Part shown: positions 28,523 to 39,427 of the stretch, piece after piece | How positions within the stretch are numbered: the stretch's first letter is position 1 | Layout: every line of letters starts with the position of its first letter | Source: Hemicordylus capensis | Lineage: Eukaryota; Chordata; Lepidosauria; Squamata; Cordylidae | Direction of reading: 5' to 3' | NCBI RefSeq assembly: GCF_027244095.1 | Contig: NC_069669.1 | Span: 4,180,501 to 4,244,500 of the forward strand | Length of the DNA stretch: 64,000 nucleotides | Translations under genes and position numbers: made by a program | Notes under the pieces: generated by a model | Databases searched by the model: none | What the model was told of the DNA's origin: nothing | What the model saw: only the letters and a program-made list of their open reading frames with translations

Positions 28523-31500
28523 CTGTGGAGAAGGGGAGAGGAAAGGTGTCAAGAAGTTTGCTGAAGGTTCAGTGCAGGGGTTTCAGTGATAGCCAAGGAC
28601 ATGTCAGGGAGGTGGACAGATAGGCAGGTGGGTAGGTGGTCTGGAGGGCAAAGGCCACCCCTCCTTGGCGATCAATATTCAGGAACCTTGTGATTTACTC
28701 AGACTGCAGAAGGTGAGCAACTGGGGGAGATACTGGCAAGTTTGGGGGGAGCAGTCTGATCTTTGATTGTTGCTTAATTTGTTGGCTCCTGTTGGTCATT
28801 TTATATAGTTTTTTGCTATTCTGAAATTGAAATTTTAATTTTTCTTTTGCTGCCTCTACTATGGTCATTATTTTAAGAAGAACATAACAGCAGTTCTGTT
28901 GGAGCCTCTCAACATGGGTCCATCTAGTCTTATGCTGGGTTTTATTGGTCTAGTTGTCAAACTGCTTTTAAAATCAATATGAAACCATGATGGAGAAACA
29001 TTATTAAGTGAGGAATGGAGCCCTTTCTTTGTGTGTTCTGAGAAAAACAAGCCACAGCTCTGAAAAAGTAGAAAAGATAATGATTTGCTATGGGTGTTTC
29101 AAAATTTTATCGATCGTATTTATATACACCCCATATAAAATTTAAGCGGTTTACAATTAAAATCCAACAATTAAAACCTAAAATCATATAAAACAAATTA
29201 AAATAACCATCAATAAAACTTTAAAACATTATATACCTGATAAAATAGGTACATTTTCAAATGCCGCTTAAGAACCAGAGATGTGGAGGTTGATTTCATT
29301 TGAGTGCATGCTGCAGAGACCCGGGGCAACTCTAGAAAAGGCCCAGTTTTTGGTCACCACCAAATAAGCCAGTGGCAACTGCAACCGGACCTTCCCCAAT
29401 GATCTTAATAGTTGACGGGGTTCGTGGCAAAGGTGGAGCTCTCTTAAATACCCTGCTCCCAAGCTGTTCAGGACTTTATAGGCAATAACCAGCACTGTGC
29501 ATTTTTCCAGGAAACTACTTGGCAACCAGTGTAGTTTAAAAAAGAAAAAGAGTAATTTGGTCTCTGGGTAGCCCCAGAGACCAGCCTGACTACTGCATTC
29601 TGCACCACTTGCAGTTCCCAGACTATGTACAAAGGCAGCCCAACATAGAGTGCATTGCAGTAGTCAAACCTGGATGTTAGCAGCATCTGTACCACTGTTT
29701 TAAGGTTGTTTATCTCAAGAAATGAACATCACTAGTGTATCAGCCAAAGCTGGTAAAAAGCGCTCCTGGGCACTGCCACAACCTGAGATATCAAGGAAAG
29801 GCTTAGGTCCAGAAGTACTCCCAGACTATGTACCTGTTCTTTCAAGGGGAGTGTAACCCCATCCAGAACAGGCAGATTCAAACCACTTCCTAAGTTCCAT
29901 GAGTCTAGTGTTAAGGCCGCTGTGGCTGTGGCTGATGGGAGGATAGTCTAGAAACATCTAGGGATGCGAGTTGGAAAACCCCTGGCTTAATGGAAGTGAA
30001 TCTGAAAGCAGGACATTTCTGGTGTTGAATACCTAAGTTGAATCCAAACTTCGTTTTAGTACCTTGCTTTCAAATTACAGAGGCTGAGGGGAATAGTCAG
30101 CAGAGCGCTACTCACATGACAAGAGCTGAATAACAGATGTTAGGACAAATCTCTCTCCTTGCTTCAAGCGGAACAGTTGAAGGACGAAAACAAAGAAGGC
30201 CACACAGCAGAGGATGGTTGACAAAATCATGGTGGCCTGTACTGCCTGGATAGCTTGGTAGTCTGCAAAAAATTAAGGTAGATTGGGGAGCGTGTGGAAG
30301 TATGTCATTCAGCAACTCAATTACTGTCCACATGATGGCGGACAACTGGTTATGTGAACAGATGTGCCTCAAACACAATACAGTCCAAGCAGAATTGCTA
30401 ACTGTGACTGATGTTATCCCTGAAGGCATTTCTTCCCCCCCCCCCCCACCATATCGTTCACACGATCAAGCCATTAAGATCTCCAGAGCTGCCTTCAGAA
30501 GTCACTTTTGGACTGAGGTGGATTCCTGGAGACTCTAGAGCAGGGCTGCTCAACTTCGGCCCTCCTGCAGATGTTGGCCTACAATTCCCATAATCCCTGG
30601 CTAGTGGCTGCTGTGGCTGAGAATTATGGGAGCTGTAGTCCAAAAACATCTGGGGGGCCTAAGTTGAGCAAGTCTGCTCTAGAGCAAGCCTGAGGGGCTG
30701 GCAACCCTATCCCTCCTCCTCAGGAATTACAGAGGAGGCCTAAGGGTCTTAAACATTGGGCACCTTTGCCAAACTTCCCATTGGGAGAAATGCCATTAAA
30801 GCTCAACGAGGATAGAACTGATGAAGTTTTGCAGAGGAGATCAGGACTAGGAAGAAGGTACATTGGTTCCTGGCTCCCAACAGTTTACTATTTCCACCCA
30901 GGCCAATCCTATGGGGCTGGCAATCCTAATTTCAAATTCACACCACAATGCCTCTTCCCACATATACGTTGCCACACACGGATGATCAAAAGTTTGTGTG
31001 TGAACCAGTTCTAAAGGCTGCTGCCCAGCTCCCTACCTAATCCACCCACCCTGTGGCCTCAATAGAAGTTTATTTTCTTATTTTGTAATGGGACTTGCCT
31101 TTTTAAAAAAAAGGTTATCCCATTAACTTTTCGTTCTTAAGGCCCACCTGCATCCTGCCAGTGACTTCCTCCAACCAATTCTCATGCAGAGTGACAATAA
31201 AAAGCTTTCCACCTCCTGCCAATTCTCCAGGACCCATTTCCTCCCCCTGAAAAGTGCAGTTTCCATGCTCCTTGGAATCAAGTCTGGGCAGCCCTTCCCT
31301 TTCTTCTGTTATGCTTCAGATAACTTATGCAAAATCAGAAGCTAATCTCAGGAAGAAGTGGCAGAACTTTGTGCAGCCAAGTTCTTAGAAAGGGTGTGTG
31401 TGCGTGTGCATGAAACTTAAAGCACAGAAGAGGTGGTTTTCCCCAGCTAGAGAGCTGGAAAAAGTAACTAAAATGATCAGGAGGTTGGTGCAGCTTCCCT

Positions 31501-34500
31501 ACAACAGGGTAGGTTCCCTAAAGTAACAGTAGGGATTAGTCACCAGACAATCGGTAACTATTGACTCCAAAAGCTAAGACCCTCCATTTTCAGGGACAGT
31601 CTTTATCTGAATGCCTGATGACACTAAGGTTAGCTGAAAAGTGTAATGTGATGTCATGACATTAGCATTTCCCCATCCTCCTCACAAGCACAGGGTTGTT
31701 GTGAGGAGAAACTGAAGTATGTAGTACACCGCTCTGGGCTCCTTGGAGAAAAAGTGGGATATAAATGTAATAATAATAAGTGGCAGCCAATGATGCAAAG
31801 CAAGGGGTGGAGAAATGCTAATACAGTAATAAACAGCAGCACCCCACACATTTTTCACTGACAATTTCCACTGGAGACACAAAGGGAAAGGCCCACAAGC
31901 CATGTCGTTCCATCACATACCACCACCACTACTACCCCCAGCAAGCAGAAAAATCCAGCTCATCGCTCACCTGGAAAGCTGTCATCGAGTGCGGTGCAAT
32001 TGCTGCCATTGAAGCAGAGGTGCCAAACATCTGTCGAGAACCCATTTCCGACCCACCAGGCCTGCAGAACAACAGCGAGAAAAAGAGGCATGGAAATACA
32101 GAAGAGGAGGAAAACGCAGCCATTGTGCCAGAAGATCTTCTTCTTCTTCGGGCTCTTTGTTGCCCAGATTGTTAAAAATGCTTGCTTCAATGAGCATTGA
32201 GGTTGGTGGCGCTGCGGCACACCCATTTCTTCCAGTTACTCATATCTTCCCCACCCATATCTTCCATATTACAAACAAACATTTTGATTTTAGATCGTTG
32301 CAGTGGAAGGCAGTACTAGCACCAGAGTAGTACCAAAAGCTAAACTCATGCACCCCTGCTTCTCCATTAGCAGGCAGAAGACAACTTCTAACCAGCTAGC
32401 TACAAATGTTAAACTTCTGTCAAATGTTGCTACCTTGTGAAGGTGCACCTCCTCTTGCCCTTTGGCTGCAGCAGACCTGAAAGAATATAATATGCTTCCC
32501 CAAGATGGTCAGCTGACCTTCAGGCACATCACATGGCTACTCCTTAGGCACGGCCAGACACATGGAATAAATAAGGATGCCATTTTGAAGAGTGCATGTG
32601 CGGTGGGAGGGGAGACTAACACTAACACACTAGCTATTTGAAAGGACACTACATTTAACTATGGAGGTGAGGGCATAGTTTTCTCTTTGTAACAGAGAAA
32701 TGTCTCAAGCTACCAGCACCCCAGCTTTTGCCACATATACATCCTGTTCCTGCTAGTGAGGGTGATGACCCTTGTCTGTGCTTATTTTGCATTGTTAGCA
32801 GAGCAAAACGTGTTCCATGTACCAGTAACCTCTGGGGGCAACTTTTGTTTCAGAAAGGGAAATCCTCATGGATGTGGAGAAAAATCTCATACTGCAGAAG
32901 ATCTGCAGATACTGAGGAAATCTAGGTGTGACTTCTGAGTGTAAGCTTGGCATGCATTCATTGAGGAGAGACTACGAGGTTGTATGCTTTGGGGGCAGTG
33001 CGGAGGCAGGATACCACCTACCATACCCACAGACAATAGCAATAGCACTTACATTTATATACCGCTCTATAGCTGGAAGCTCTCTAAGCAGTTTACAATG
33101 ATTTAGCATATTGCCCCCCAACATTCTGGGTACTCATTTTACCGACCTCGGAAGGATGGAAGGCTGAGTCAACCTTGAGCCCCTGGTCAGGATCGAACTT
33201 GTAACCTTCTGGTTACAGGGCGGCAGTTTTACCACTGCGCCACCAGGGGCTCCTGTCCTCCTAGCTGTGGGGTTCAGCGGCTCTCCCAGGAGCCACGCAG
33301 CCCTCTGGTAAAGTGTGCTGCCAAGTCAATTTCGACTCCTGGCACCCACAGAGCCCTGTGGTTTTCTTTGGTAGAATACAGGAGGAGTTTACCATTGCCT
33401 CCTCCCGCACAGTATGAGACGATGCCTTTCAGCATCTTCCTATATCACTGCTGCCCGATATAGTACCAGCGGGGACTCAAACCAGCAACCTTCTGCTTGT
33501 TAGTCAAGCACTTCCCTGCTGGAGGCTGGGAAAATGCAGCCGGGCCTCCAGAAATCCCTAAATGGACCATACGAGGTGCATGTTCAGAGGCAGGACTACA
33601 TCTGAGTAAGAGTTGCTAGAAGCAAACAGCAGGGAAGACTGCCTTCCTCATACCCTACTTGGAAGTTTCTTGAAGACACCAGTTGCTAGGCTAGCCAGAC
33701 GCACCTTCAGCTGGTTTGCAAAGCCGTTTTCTTGTTCTTATTAAAAAATAGACAAAGGAATTGGATTGATTGATCAACAGCTGTGAGTTGTGATTGCTAA
33801 ACTGAGCCTCCTATTGTAGAGGCAATATCAGTTTCTGGGAGAAAACCATGGGCAAAAGCTTGTGGTTTCTTGTTGGAGTATCTGGCTGTCGTCTGCTGGA
33901 AGCAGGATACTGGGCTTGAAGGACCTTTGGCCTCATCCAATAGAGCTCTTCATATTTATTTATTTGAAATATGTATACCCCACTCCTCCAGTACACTACT
34001 AAAGTGACTCACAAGTAGTAAAGTGACTCACAAAATTAAAACAGATAAATAAAAACAATATACAACTGACACATGAATAGAAATTCACTAAAACAAGATC
34101 CACATCAAACCCAAATTTAAACAACACAAATTAATGTCAAAATCCAGCTAATATGAGCTGCAGATGAATATTAAAAGGCTTTGCTAAAAATGTTGAGTTT
34201 TTAGCTGTTCTTTAAAAGCTCTGAGGGAGGGAGCATGGAGAAGCTCTTCTGGGAAGGCATTCCAGAGTTGAGGGGCCACAACCAAAAAAGCCCTGACTCT
34301 AGTGCCTGCCTGCTGGATCTCCATTAATAGCAGGGATGTGAGCAGGGCCTGAGATTCTATCAGGTTCATATGGGTGAATAGGGTCTGACCCCAGCCCCAA
34401 GCCCTGTAGGGCTTTAAAGGTCAAAAATATATGTATAATATTGATACTATCCATTCCCAGCACAGCATCCCTCCAGTGGCTGTTGCTGGTGGCTGTCTTA

Positions 34501-35214
34501 TGTTTCTTTGCAGATTGTGAGCCCTTTGGGGACAGGGAGCCATTTTATTTATTTATTTATATCTGTGTAAACCGCTTTGGAAATTCTAGTTGAAAAGTGG
34601 TATATAAATATTCATTGTATTGTATTGGATACAGAGGCCAGTTGATATCCACATATAGAGGGCTGAGGCTGATCTTCAGGCTAGAAGGGAGCTGTCTGAG
34701 TGGCTTCTCATTTGGAGGGCCCTCTTGATTTTTGGACACCCAACTCACACATGTGGAGCAGAGCTGGTCTATGGGGAGGGGAACTAGTCTTGTGGCAGCA
34801 AGCATGAATTGTCCCCTTTGCTAAGCAGGGTGTGTCTTGGTTTGCATTTGGATGGGAGACTACATGTGAGGGCTGTAAAATAGTCCCTTCAGGGGACAGG
34901 ACCATAGCTCAGTGGAAGAGCATCTCCATGCTTGCATGCAGAAGGTCCTATGTTCATTCCCTGGCAGCATCTCCAGGCAAGGCTGGGAAGACTCCTGCCT
35001 GAAACCCTGGAGAGCTGCTGCCAGTCAGTGTAGACAATACTGAGCTAGATGGACTAAGGGTCAGACTTTGTAGCTTCCTATGTTCCTGCACACCTAATCA
35101 AGAACGGTGGTGGAAGCCACCTGAAGGGAAACTTACACTGTCTATCGTAGAGATGAACAAAAGCGCGGCTGAGATGATGTGGAAGACGATGATGAAAGCC
35201 AAGAGAATCAGCAT
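28338..35214 (-). CDS. EMP2: EMP2, epithelial membrane protein 2, four coding exons
   Basis: On the minus strand the exons 35214-35137, 32061-31971, 30262-30116 and 28522-28338 join into 501 nt and 166 residues plus stop (human: 167). The protein is tetraspan: TM1 about residues 1-24, TM2 66-88, TM3 97-117, TM4 about 140-162, ending in the basic tail RKRK. The first extracellular loop has the superfamily pattern W-x2-C-x5-C (W39, C42, C48) and overlapping N-glycosylation sequons NGS and NCT. Near-identity to human runs through [13 protein letters not shown] and [17 protein letters not shown]. Family knowledge: EMP2 organises integrins, caveolins and lipid rafts at epithelial surfaces. The start codon heads TM1 exactly as in orthologues. 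EMP1, EMP3 and PMP22 are excluded by these identities and by ATF7IP2 lying next door. Confidence 0.97.
29105..29905 (-). mobile_element. CR1 LINE fragment in EMP2 intron
   Basis: The minus strand translates in broken frames to CR1 reverse-transcriptase words: SLGVLLD, then [26 protein letters not shown], and a degraded C-terminus with [25 protein letters not shown]. Relative to other CR1 copies here it includes a more 5' part of the ORF and ends in an AT-rich 3' region near 29105-29270. Confidence 0.88.
30116..30262 (-). CDS. EMP2: EMP2 coding exon 3 (TM2 and start of TM3)
   Basis: 147 nt, phase 1 at both ends, between TTTTTTGCAG and CAT|GTGAGT. It encodes the first-loop end, TM2 ([19 protein letters not shown]), the cytoplasmic RLKQGER turn and the start of TM3. 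Confidence 0.96.
30541..30676. mobile_element. hAT MITE, 136 bp, complete
   Basis: Terminal inverted repeats CAGGGCTGCTCAACTT (30541-30556) and AAGTTGAGCAAGTCTG (30661-30676) match as inverted copies at 13 of 16 positions or better. The interior is also palindromic: ACAATTCCCATAATCCCTGG against GAGAATTATGGGAGCTGTAG. Perfect 8-bp target duplications, CTCTAGAG, flank it at 30533-30540 and 30677-30684. Relatives with TACAACTCCCA / GGGAGTTGTAGT cores occur at 37095-37165, 40450-40565, 47098-47225 and 19395-19460. Confidence 0.93.
31675..31780 (+). mobile_element. Sauria SINE 3' fragment
   Basis: This is the 3' half only: GGGTTGTTGTGAGGAGAAAC, CCGCTCTGGGCTCCTTGGAG, AGTGGGATATAAATG and an (AAT)n tail. 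It ends about 190 bp beyond the EMP2 coding exon 2 donor, within the following intron. Confidence 0.88.
31971..32061 (-). CDS. EMP2: EMP2 coding exon 2 (first extracellular loop)
   Basis: 91 nt, phase 0 to phase 1, between CTGTTGTTCTGCAG and CCAG|GTGAGC. It encodes [16 protein letters not shown] and the two overlapping glycosylation sequons. W39, C42 and C48 are the superfamily signature residues. Confidence 0.96.
33034..33252 (-). mobile_element. tRNA-derived SINE
   Basis: The minus strand starts GAGCCCCTGGTGGCGCAGTG, a box A, and continues to GGTTACAAGTTCGATCC, a box B at tRNA spacing. The body follows with GACTCAGCCTTCCATCCTTC, GAGGTCGGTAAAATGAG and CAATATGCTAAATCATTG. The end is AGAGCGGTATATAAATGT followed by a short GCTATTG repeat. 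It looks nearly complete. This type is widespread in squamates; I do not recall its formal name. Confidence 0.9.
33306..33522 (-). mobile_element. tRNA-derived SINE with LINE-like 3' tail
   Basis: The minus strand opens with a tRNA-like head (GACTAACAAGCAGAAGG, then GGTTGCTGGTTTGAGTCC as box B). The body holds GCTGCCCGATATAG reversed, AAGATGCTGAAAGGCATCG and GGCAATGGTAAACTCC. The 3' end GTGCCAGGAGTCGAAATTG ACTTGGCAGCACACTT aligns with the 3' end of the BovB-like LINE at 8143-8930. It abuts the SINE at 33034-33252. Confidence 0.85.
33945..34432 (-). mobile_element. CR1-like LINE 3' fragment
   Basis: The minus strand runs from GACCTTTAAAGCCCTACAGG through a [35 protein letters not shown] frame, the usual C-terminal word order of CR1 ORF2. 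It ends in an AT-rich 3' UTR and a TTTATTTATTTGAAA boundary. A tail-family repeat follows at 34480-34620 (+). Confidence 0.75.
34761..35088 (+). mobile_element. Composite 5S rRNA / tRNA-Ala SINE
   Basis: The first part, CTTTGCTAAGCAGGGTGTG to TTTGGATGGGAGACTACAT, aligns with the 3' two thirds of 5S rRNA, including its box A and box C promoter elements. The second part, GACCATAGCTCAGTGGAAGA to CATGCAGAAGGTCC and TTCATTCCCTGGCAGCATCT, is a tRNA-Ala-like unit with both pol III boxes. A non-tRNA tail follows: GAGAGCTGCTGCCAGTCAGT, TACTGAGCTAGATGGAC, TAGCTTCCTATGTTCC. It lies in EMP2 intron 2, 49 bp from the donor of coding exon 1. Further copies are listed separately. Confidence 0.88.
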
Positions 35215-35233
35215 TCTTGCTTGGGAAGGGCTG
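35137..35233 (-). CDS. EMP2: EMP2 first coding exon (TM1)
   Basis: The coding part is 35214-35137, 26 codons encoding TM1 ([20 protein letters not shown]). The donor is AGT|GTAAGT in phase 0. The 5' side carries about 16-19 nt of 5' UTR, because an acceptor AG ends at 35231 or 35234 after TGCCTTCTTCTAAAG. Confidence 0.95.
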
Positions 35234-35643
35234 CTTTAGAAGAAGGCAGTGCTGTGCAAACATAAGAATGGGATCAGGTGTAAAAAAAACATCGTTTGCT
35301 TGTTTTCCAAACTTGCGTCCTGCTTTAAGATGCAACAAGAGTGGTTTACAGCAACATTACAGAAGATCAAAACATTTAAAAAGAAACACGCACAGTGGCA
35401 ATTTAGAGTTGGGCAAAAGGATAGTCAAAATAAAATCACGACAACATCTTCAGGAAGGCAAGTCTGACTTTGGCCAGAAGCCCCTCTTCTCCACGGTTCT
35501 GCACAAGCCTATGCTCATGTTTATTTATCCCGTTCTCAAGACACATGCAAACATTTAAACGAGCGTGAGGAACGGTCACCAAAAATGGCAATAAGGTGCC
35601 TTGACTGCCTGCTGGTGAAAAGATGGGATATTATGGGAAATAG

Positions 35644-36135
35644 GGGAAACTGCAATTGGTGCAGAATGCTGCTGCCAGGTTGGTCTCTGGAACATCCCGC
35701 AGAGACCATATTATTCCTGAAAGAACTACATTGGCTACCAATAGGTTTCTGGGCAAAATACAAAGTGCTGGTTATAAATCCCTTAACGGCATGGGCCCAG
35801 GGTATTTAAGTGAGCACCTTCTTCACTATGAACCCCGCCCCCTATAAAGACCATCAAAGGAGGTTGTCCAAGGGTGCCGCCAGTTATTCTGGTGGTGATT
35901 CAGAGGCAGGCCTTCTCTATAGTTGCCCTGGGACTGTGGAACGTGCTCCCTGTTGAAATTAGAGCTGCTCCATCCTGGACGGCTTTTAGGAAACAACCTG
36001 TTCAGCCAGGCTTTTAGTTGAATGTTGTTTTCAAATGAATTTTGTATGTGTTTTTATTTTTGTTTTAAATTTTTAACTGTTTTTACTGGTTTGTTAAATG
36101 CCTTGAGACTTTTGAATATGAATATTATTATTTAG
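35644..36135 (+). mobile_element. CR1 LINE 3' end
   Basis: Well-preserved C-terminal CR1 ORF2: VQNAAARLVSGTSRRDHI, ERTTLATNRFLGKIQ in a shifted frame, SLNGMGPGYLSEHLLHYEP. Further on are the equivalents of RQAFSTVAPGLWN and FRKQPVQPGF, then the CR1 3' UTR ending at TGAATATTATTATTT. It lies near the 3' end of EMP2 intron 1. Confidence 0.92.
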
Positions 36136-36784
36136 TCAGTTAGTTAAAGAATTTCTGTGAACATCTTTGAAACCTAGGGGCTAGAAACTTGAAAAGGGAA
36201 AGGAAGCCAAGGTTCTTAGGAAGTTGAATGATGTGTCCCATGCCACATTCTGAAATTGTCATACACTTCTGCAGAATAGTAGCCTTCACACAGCTCTGGA
36301 TAGCTTCTGCTATTTGAAGAAAGACAAGTAGAAGTCCCACTGCGGTGTGGCTAATCTTCTCCTAGGTTGCTCTCTCTCTCTCGCTCTCTCTGATTCGACA
36401 ACTCTTCAGATGCATAGTTCCGTGTCTTTCAGCATGTCAGAGAAACATCTGTTGCAGCTTGCAAAGCAAACTCTGTGGCATTTTACCATGGAACCCAACC
36501 CAGAACTGTCTTTCTTTCTTTCACATTTCTTCAACAAAACAAAACTGGCAGTTCCAGACAGGCTGTTCACCCTTGTTTTGAGGAGCAGTCAGACCAGGAT
36601 TTTTCTTATTTAAAAAATAATAATTTGCAGTATTGCCAGAAAGAATGAATGCTTGCTTAAACATCTGGTTTTGTTCAGCTCAAATAGCTAAACGTTGAGC
36701 AAAAAAGGGATAGATTTGTCTAGTGGAAGAGAGAACCACCAATGAACCATCATGCGGGGTTCTCAACCTATATATGGGTTGTCC

Positions 36785-37030
36785 CCCATATATATTCTCT
36801 GTGGTTGCCCCAGGGCTTTGGAATACACTCCCAGTAAAAACAAAAGCCTCTCCATCTCTTATTGTTTTTTAAAAGACTCTTAAGATGCACCTGTTTTCTC
36901 AAGCTTTTAGTTTAAAATTAATTTTAAACGGTTTAGCTGTTTTTATATTTGTTGTATTTTAAATTACGTACACCGCCTAGAGATACACATACCAGGCAGT
37001 ATATACATAAATAATAAGCAATAAATAAAT
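36785..37030 (+). mobile_element. CR1-like LINE 3' end
   Basis: It contains TTGCCCCAGGGCTTTGGAAT, then TTAAGATGCACCTGTTTTC, then a TTTAAACGGTTTAGC stretch. It ends CACCGCCTAGAGATACACAT followed by AATAA repeats. This is the same 3' family as 12930-13640. Confidence 0.75.
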
Positions 37031-37348
37031 AAGTGGCTGGATGACTATTCCCATTATTCCCCAGTCACAACATCTATCTTCATCAAGAACAAGGTTCCCA
37101 ACCTTGGGTCCCCAGATGTGGTTGGACTACAACTCCCATCCTCTCCAGACTCAATGGCCTTTGGCCATTTGATCATCGATGCATTGGGCACTTCACTTTA
37201 GAAAAAAGGCAGCTGATCACCTTCTCCCACCCCGGCAGCTGCTGTTTACATAGAAACACATTCACACACCCAGATGCAGCCAAATGCATTTTGTGAAACC
37301 CATCATCTGGCCCCAGAGATATCCAGATTTAAGGTGCAAATTCACTGA

Positions 37349-37429
37349 GAAGTTCTCCTGCACACTGCCCACTGAGGGCTGTGCACAAGTTGTGTGCATT
37401 CCTCAATGGTACTTGTGCAGGAGAACTTC
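37349..37429. repeat. 81-bp hairpin-forming inverted repeat
   Basis: The left arm begins GAAGTTCTCCTGCACA at 37349 and the right arm ends TGTGCAGGAGAACTTC at 37429. The inner parts pair as TGAGGGCTGTGCACAA with TTGTGTGCATTCCTCA. Overall pairing is about 80 percent with almost no loop. It could be a tiny MITE or a pre-miRNA-like fold; nothing else identifies it. Confidence 0.75.
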
Positions 37430-38089
37430 CCCATGTTGAACAGTACTATCTCCCTCCTGCCACATGCATGAATTCCTGCCCCTGAAGTGGGCAAAACCTG
37501 CTCATCTGACTTCTGAGATGGCACTAAACAGCTCTCCTGAGTTCAAGCCCCTCTTCATAGGCTTGAGGAATAGAAACTTGGGGTGTTTTTTGTTTTGTTT
37601 TTAAATAGAACTGAGATTCTGAGATTCTTCCTCAACCTGCATCCAAAATGTGCATAATCCCAGCTATGTGGCATCTGTTGTGTAACCCACAAGGAATCCT
37701 ATCCAGATTTGAAAAATGGCATGTGACTGAGTTAACAAATCAGCCGCGGAAATAAACAGCCTTGTCCTCCATGAAGTATCCTTCCCTCGTGCTTTAGGGT
37801 GATCAGCCTCAAGGTTCTCACAAGGATGCAATTAGCCAATCATGGCAAAAGGGCTTCAGCCTGCCTTGGAAGGACTTCTCCCCTGGGGGGAGAAGAGTTT
37901 CCCAGGAGAATGGAAGGCAAAGTGAGTGGGTGGGGGGACTCCCTTGGCATGGAGAGGAGCTTGCACTACAGCACTTCAAGGCTCACTTTCTCCCCTATGA
38001 AGCTGCCCACATTTTGAAAGGGTCTCCTCTCTGGCCTGCCATGAACAGAATGCGTTGGTGGCCAGCAGGGACAGGGACTTCTCAACAAT

Positions 38090-38360
38090 GGCCCCATCTT
38101 TATAGAAACACTCTTTCTCCCTCCCCCCTCCTTCTTTAGACAGGTACAGAAGACCTTTCTTTGGAAGGCCTTTTATTCTGCTGCTTGAGACCATTTTCCT
38201 TCTAGTGAAAGTGCTACACTGCTGCGATTTTAAAATTTTATGTTATTTTCCATACACAGGCTGCATGTTGGTTTCATGATACATCTTTGCAAGCCACTGT
38301 GATGTGTTTTCATGAAGAAGGGGGCTATAAACTAACTAACTAAATAAATGAATGAAATGG
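38090..38360 (+). mobile_element. Probable LINE 3' end
   Basis: AAGACCTTTCTTTGGAAGGC, then AAAATTTTATGTTATTTTCC, then GCAAGCCACTGTGATGTG and GGGGGCTATAAACTAACTAA with a degenerate tetranucleotide tail. The order resembles the 3' end of CR1/L2-like LINEs. Confidence 0.55.
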
Positions 38361-39427
38361 CATCTGAGCAGAGTCACCACTGGCATCACACTCTTCCTCA
38401 CTTGCATGCATGACTGCACAAATCTCTTTCACAGCAACCACCCAGCAAGGTAGCAGAGCCGAATTATCCCTCTTTTTCAGATCACAGGTTGCAGCCAAGA
38501 GATGCTGGCTAGCCGAAGTCCACCCTGTGAGTTTGTGGCTGGAGGAGAGTTGAACTGGGGCTTTCGCAGCTACAACGGGGCTGCCCATGGATTGGAAAAG
38601 AAATTAAAAGCCCTGCCTCACTGGGTCTCCTTTACCCCTGTGTCAGCTGCTAGGAAAAGAAAGGGCAAGGCTGCTTTTTATTGTTTCATTTTGTTTTTTC
38701 AGCCGTGCACCTTGGAATTAGGGCTGCCTGTCAACCAACTGAAGAAATCTTTGTCAGACAACGGTATGAGATTGGGCTGATTTAACTGATTAATTAACCA
38801 AATTCAAACTGCATGGATTTGCATATGAATCATTCTCAAGGAGAGCACACTTTGGTGATGGAGTGGGCATCGTCTCTACTCGCAAGATGGCAGATCAGCC
38901 TTCTGCCACTTTTAGACATATCTGTATTAAAAATCATTTTTAAGAAGTTAAAATCCTGCTGCCTGATTAATAGGGGGCAAGTTTTCTAATGCTTGGCAGC
39001 TCAACCCTCATTCTACGCCACTATTACCAGTCTAACCCCTCCCTCTCAAAATTCGGGAAATCCTGGTGCAGCATACGTAACATCAGATCTGTTTTGATCC
39101 AAGCAATAGAAATCCCACCAATGTGTGAGCCTGTCTAGTTCTTGGTTGGTATGAGGGTGTCGGAGCAAGTTCCTGGCACTGGTTCGAGCCTGGCATCTGC
39201 TCCTCTGGCATCAGAACAAGCCTCAGAGCAAGGTCTATCAATTCCAGCAGATACACCAATGGGAAGCTTGCAGTTTGAGCAAGGAAGAAGGAATGTGATT
39301 TGGAAGGAATAATGAAAATATTTCAAGATAGTTCTGACAGGTCCACTTTTAAACTATTCAAACAGTGAGGCTTCCAAAGAGTTTAACGCCATAGGGATCA
39401 GAGAAAAACTGGAGGGCTATAGATATT

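Noticed and set aside
33180-33252. Possible tRNA gene
   Set aside because: Box A and box B are present but the acceptor stem is not convincing and the sequence continues into a SINE body and tail.
34800-34870. 5S rRNA gene
   Set aside because: Only part of 5S is present, with changes in conserved positions, and it is joined to the SINE in several copies.
34905-34975. Possible tRNA-Ala gene
   Set aside because: The tRNA-Ala-like unit is degenerate and embedded in a repeated composite SINE.
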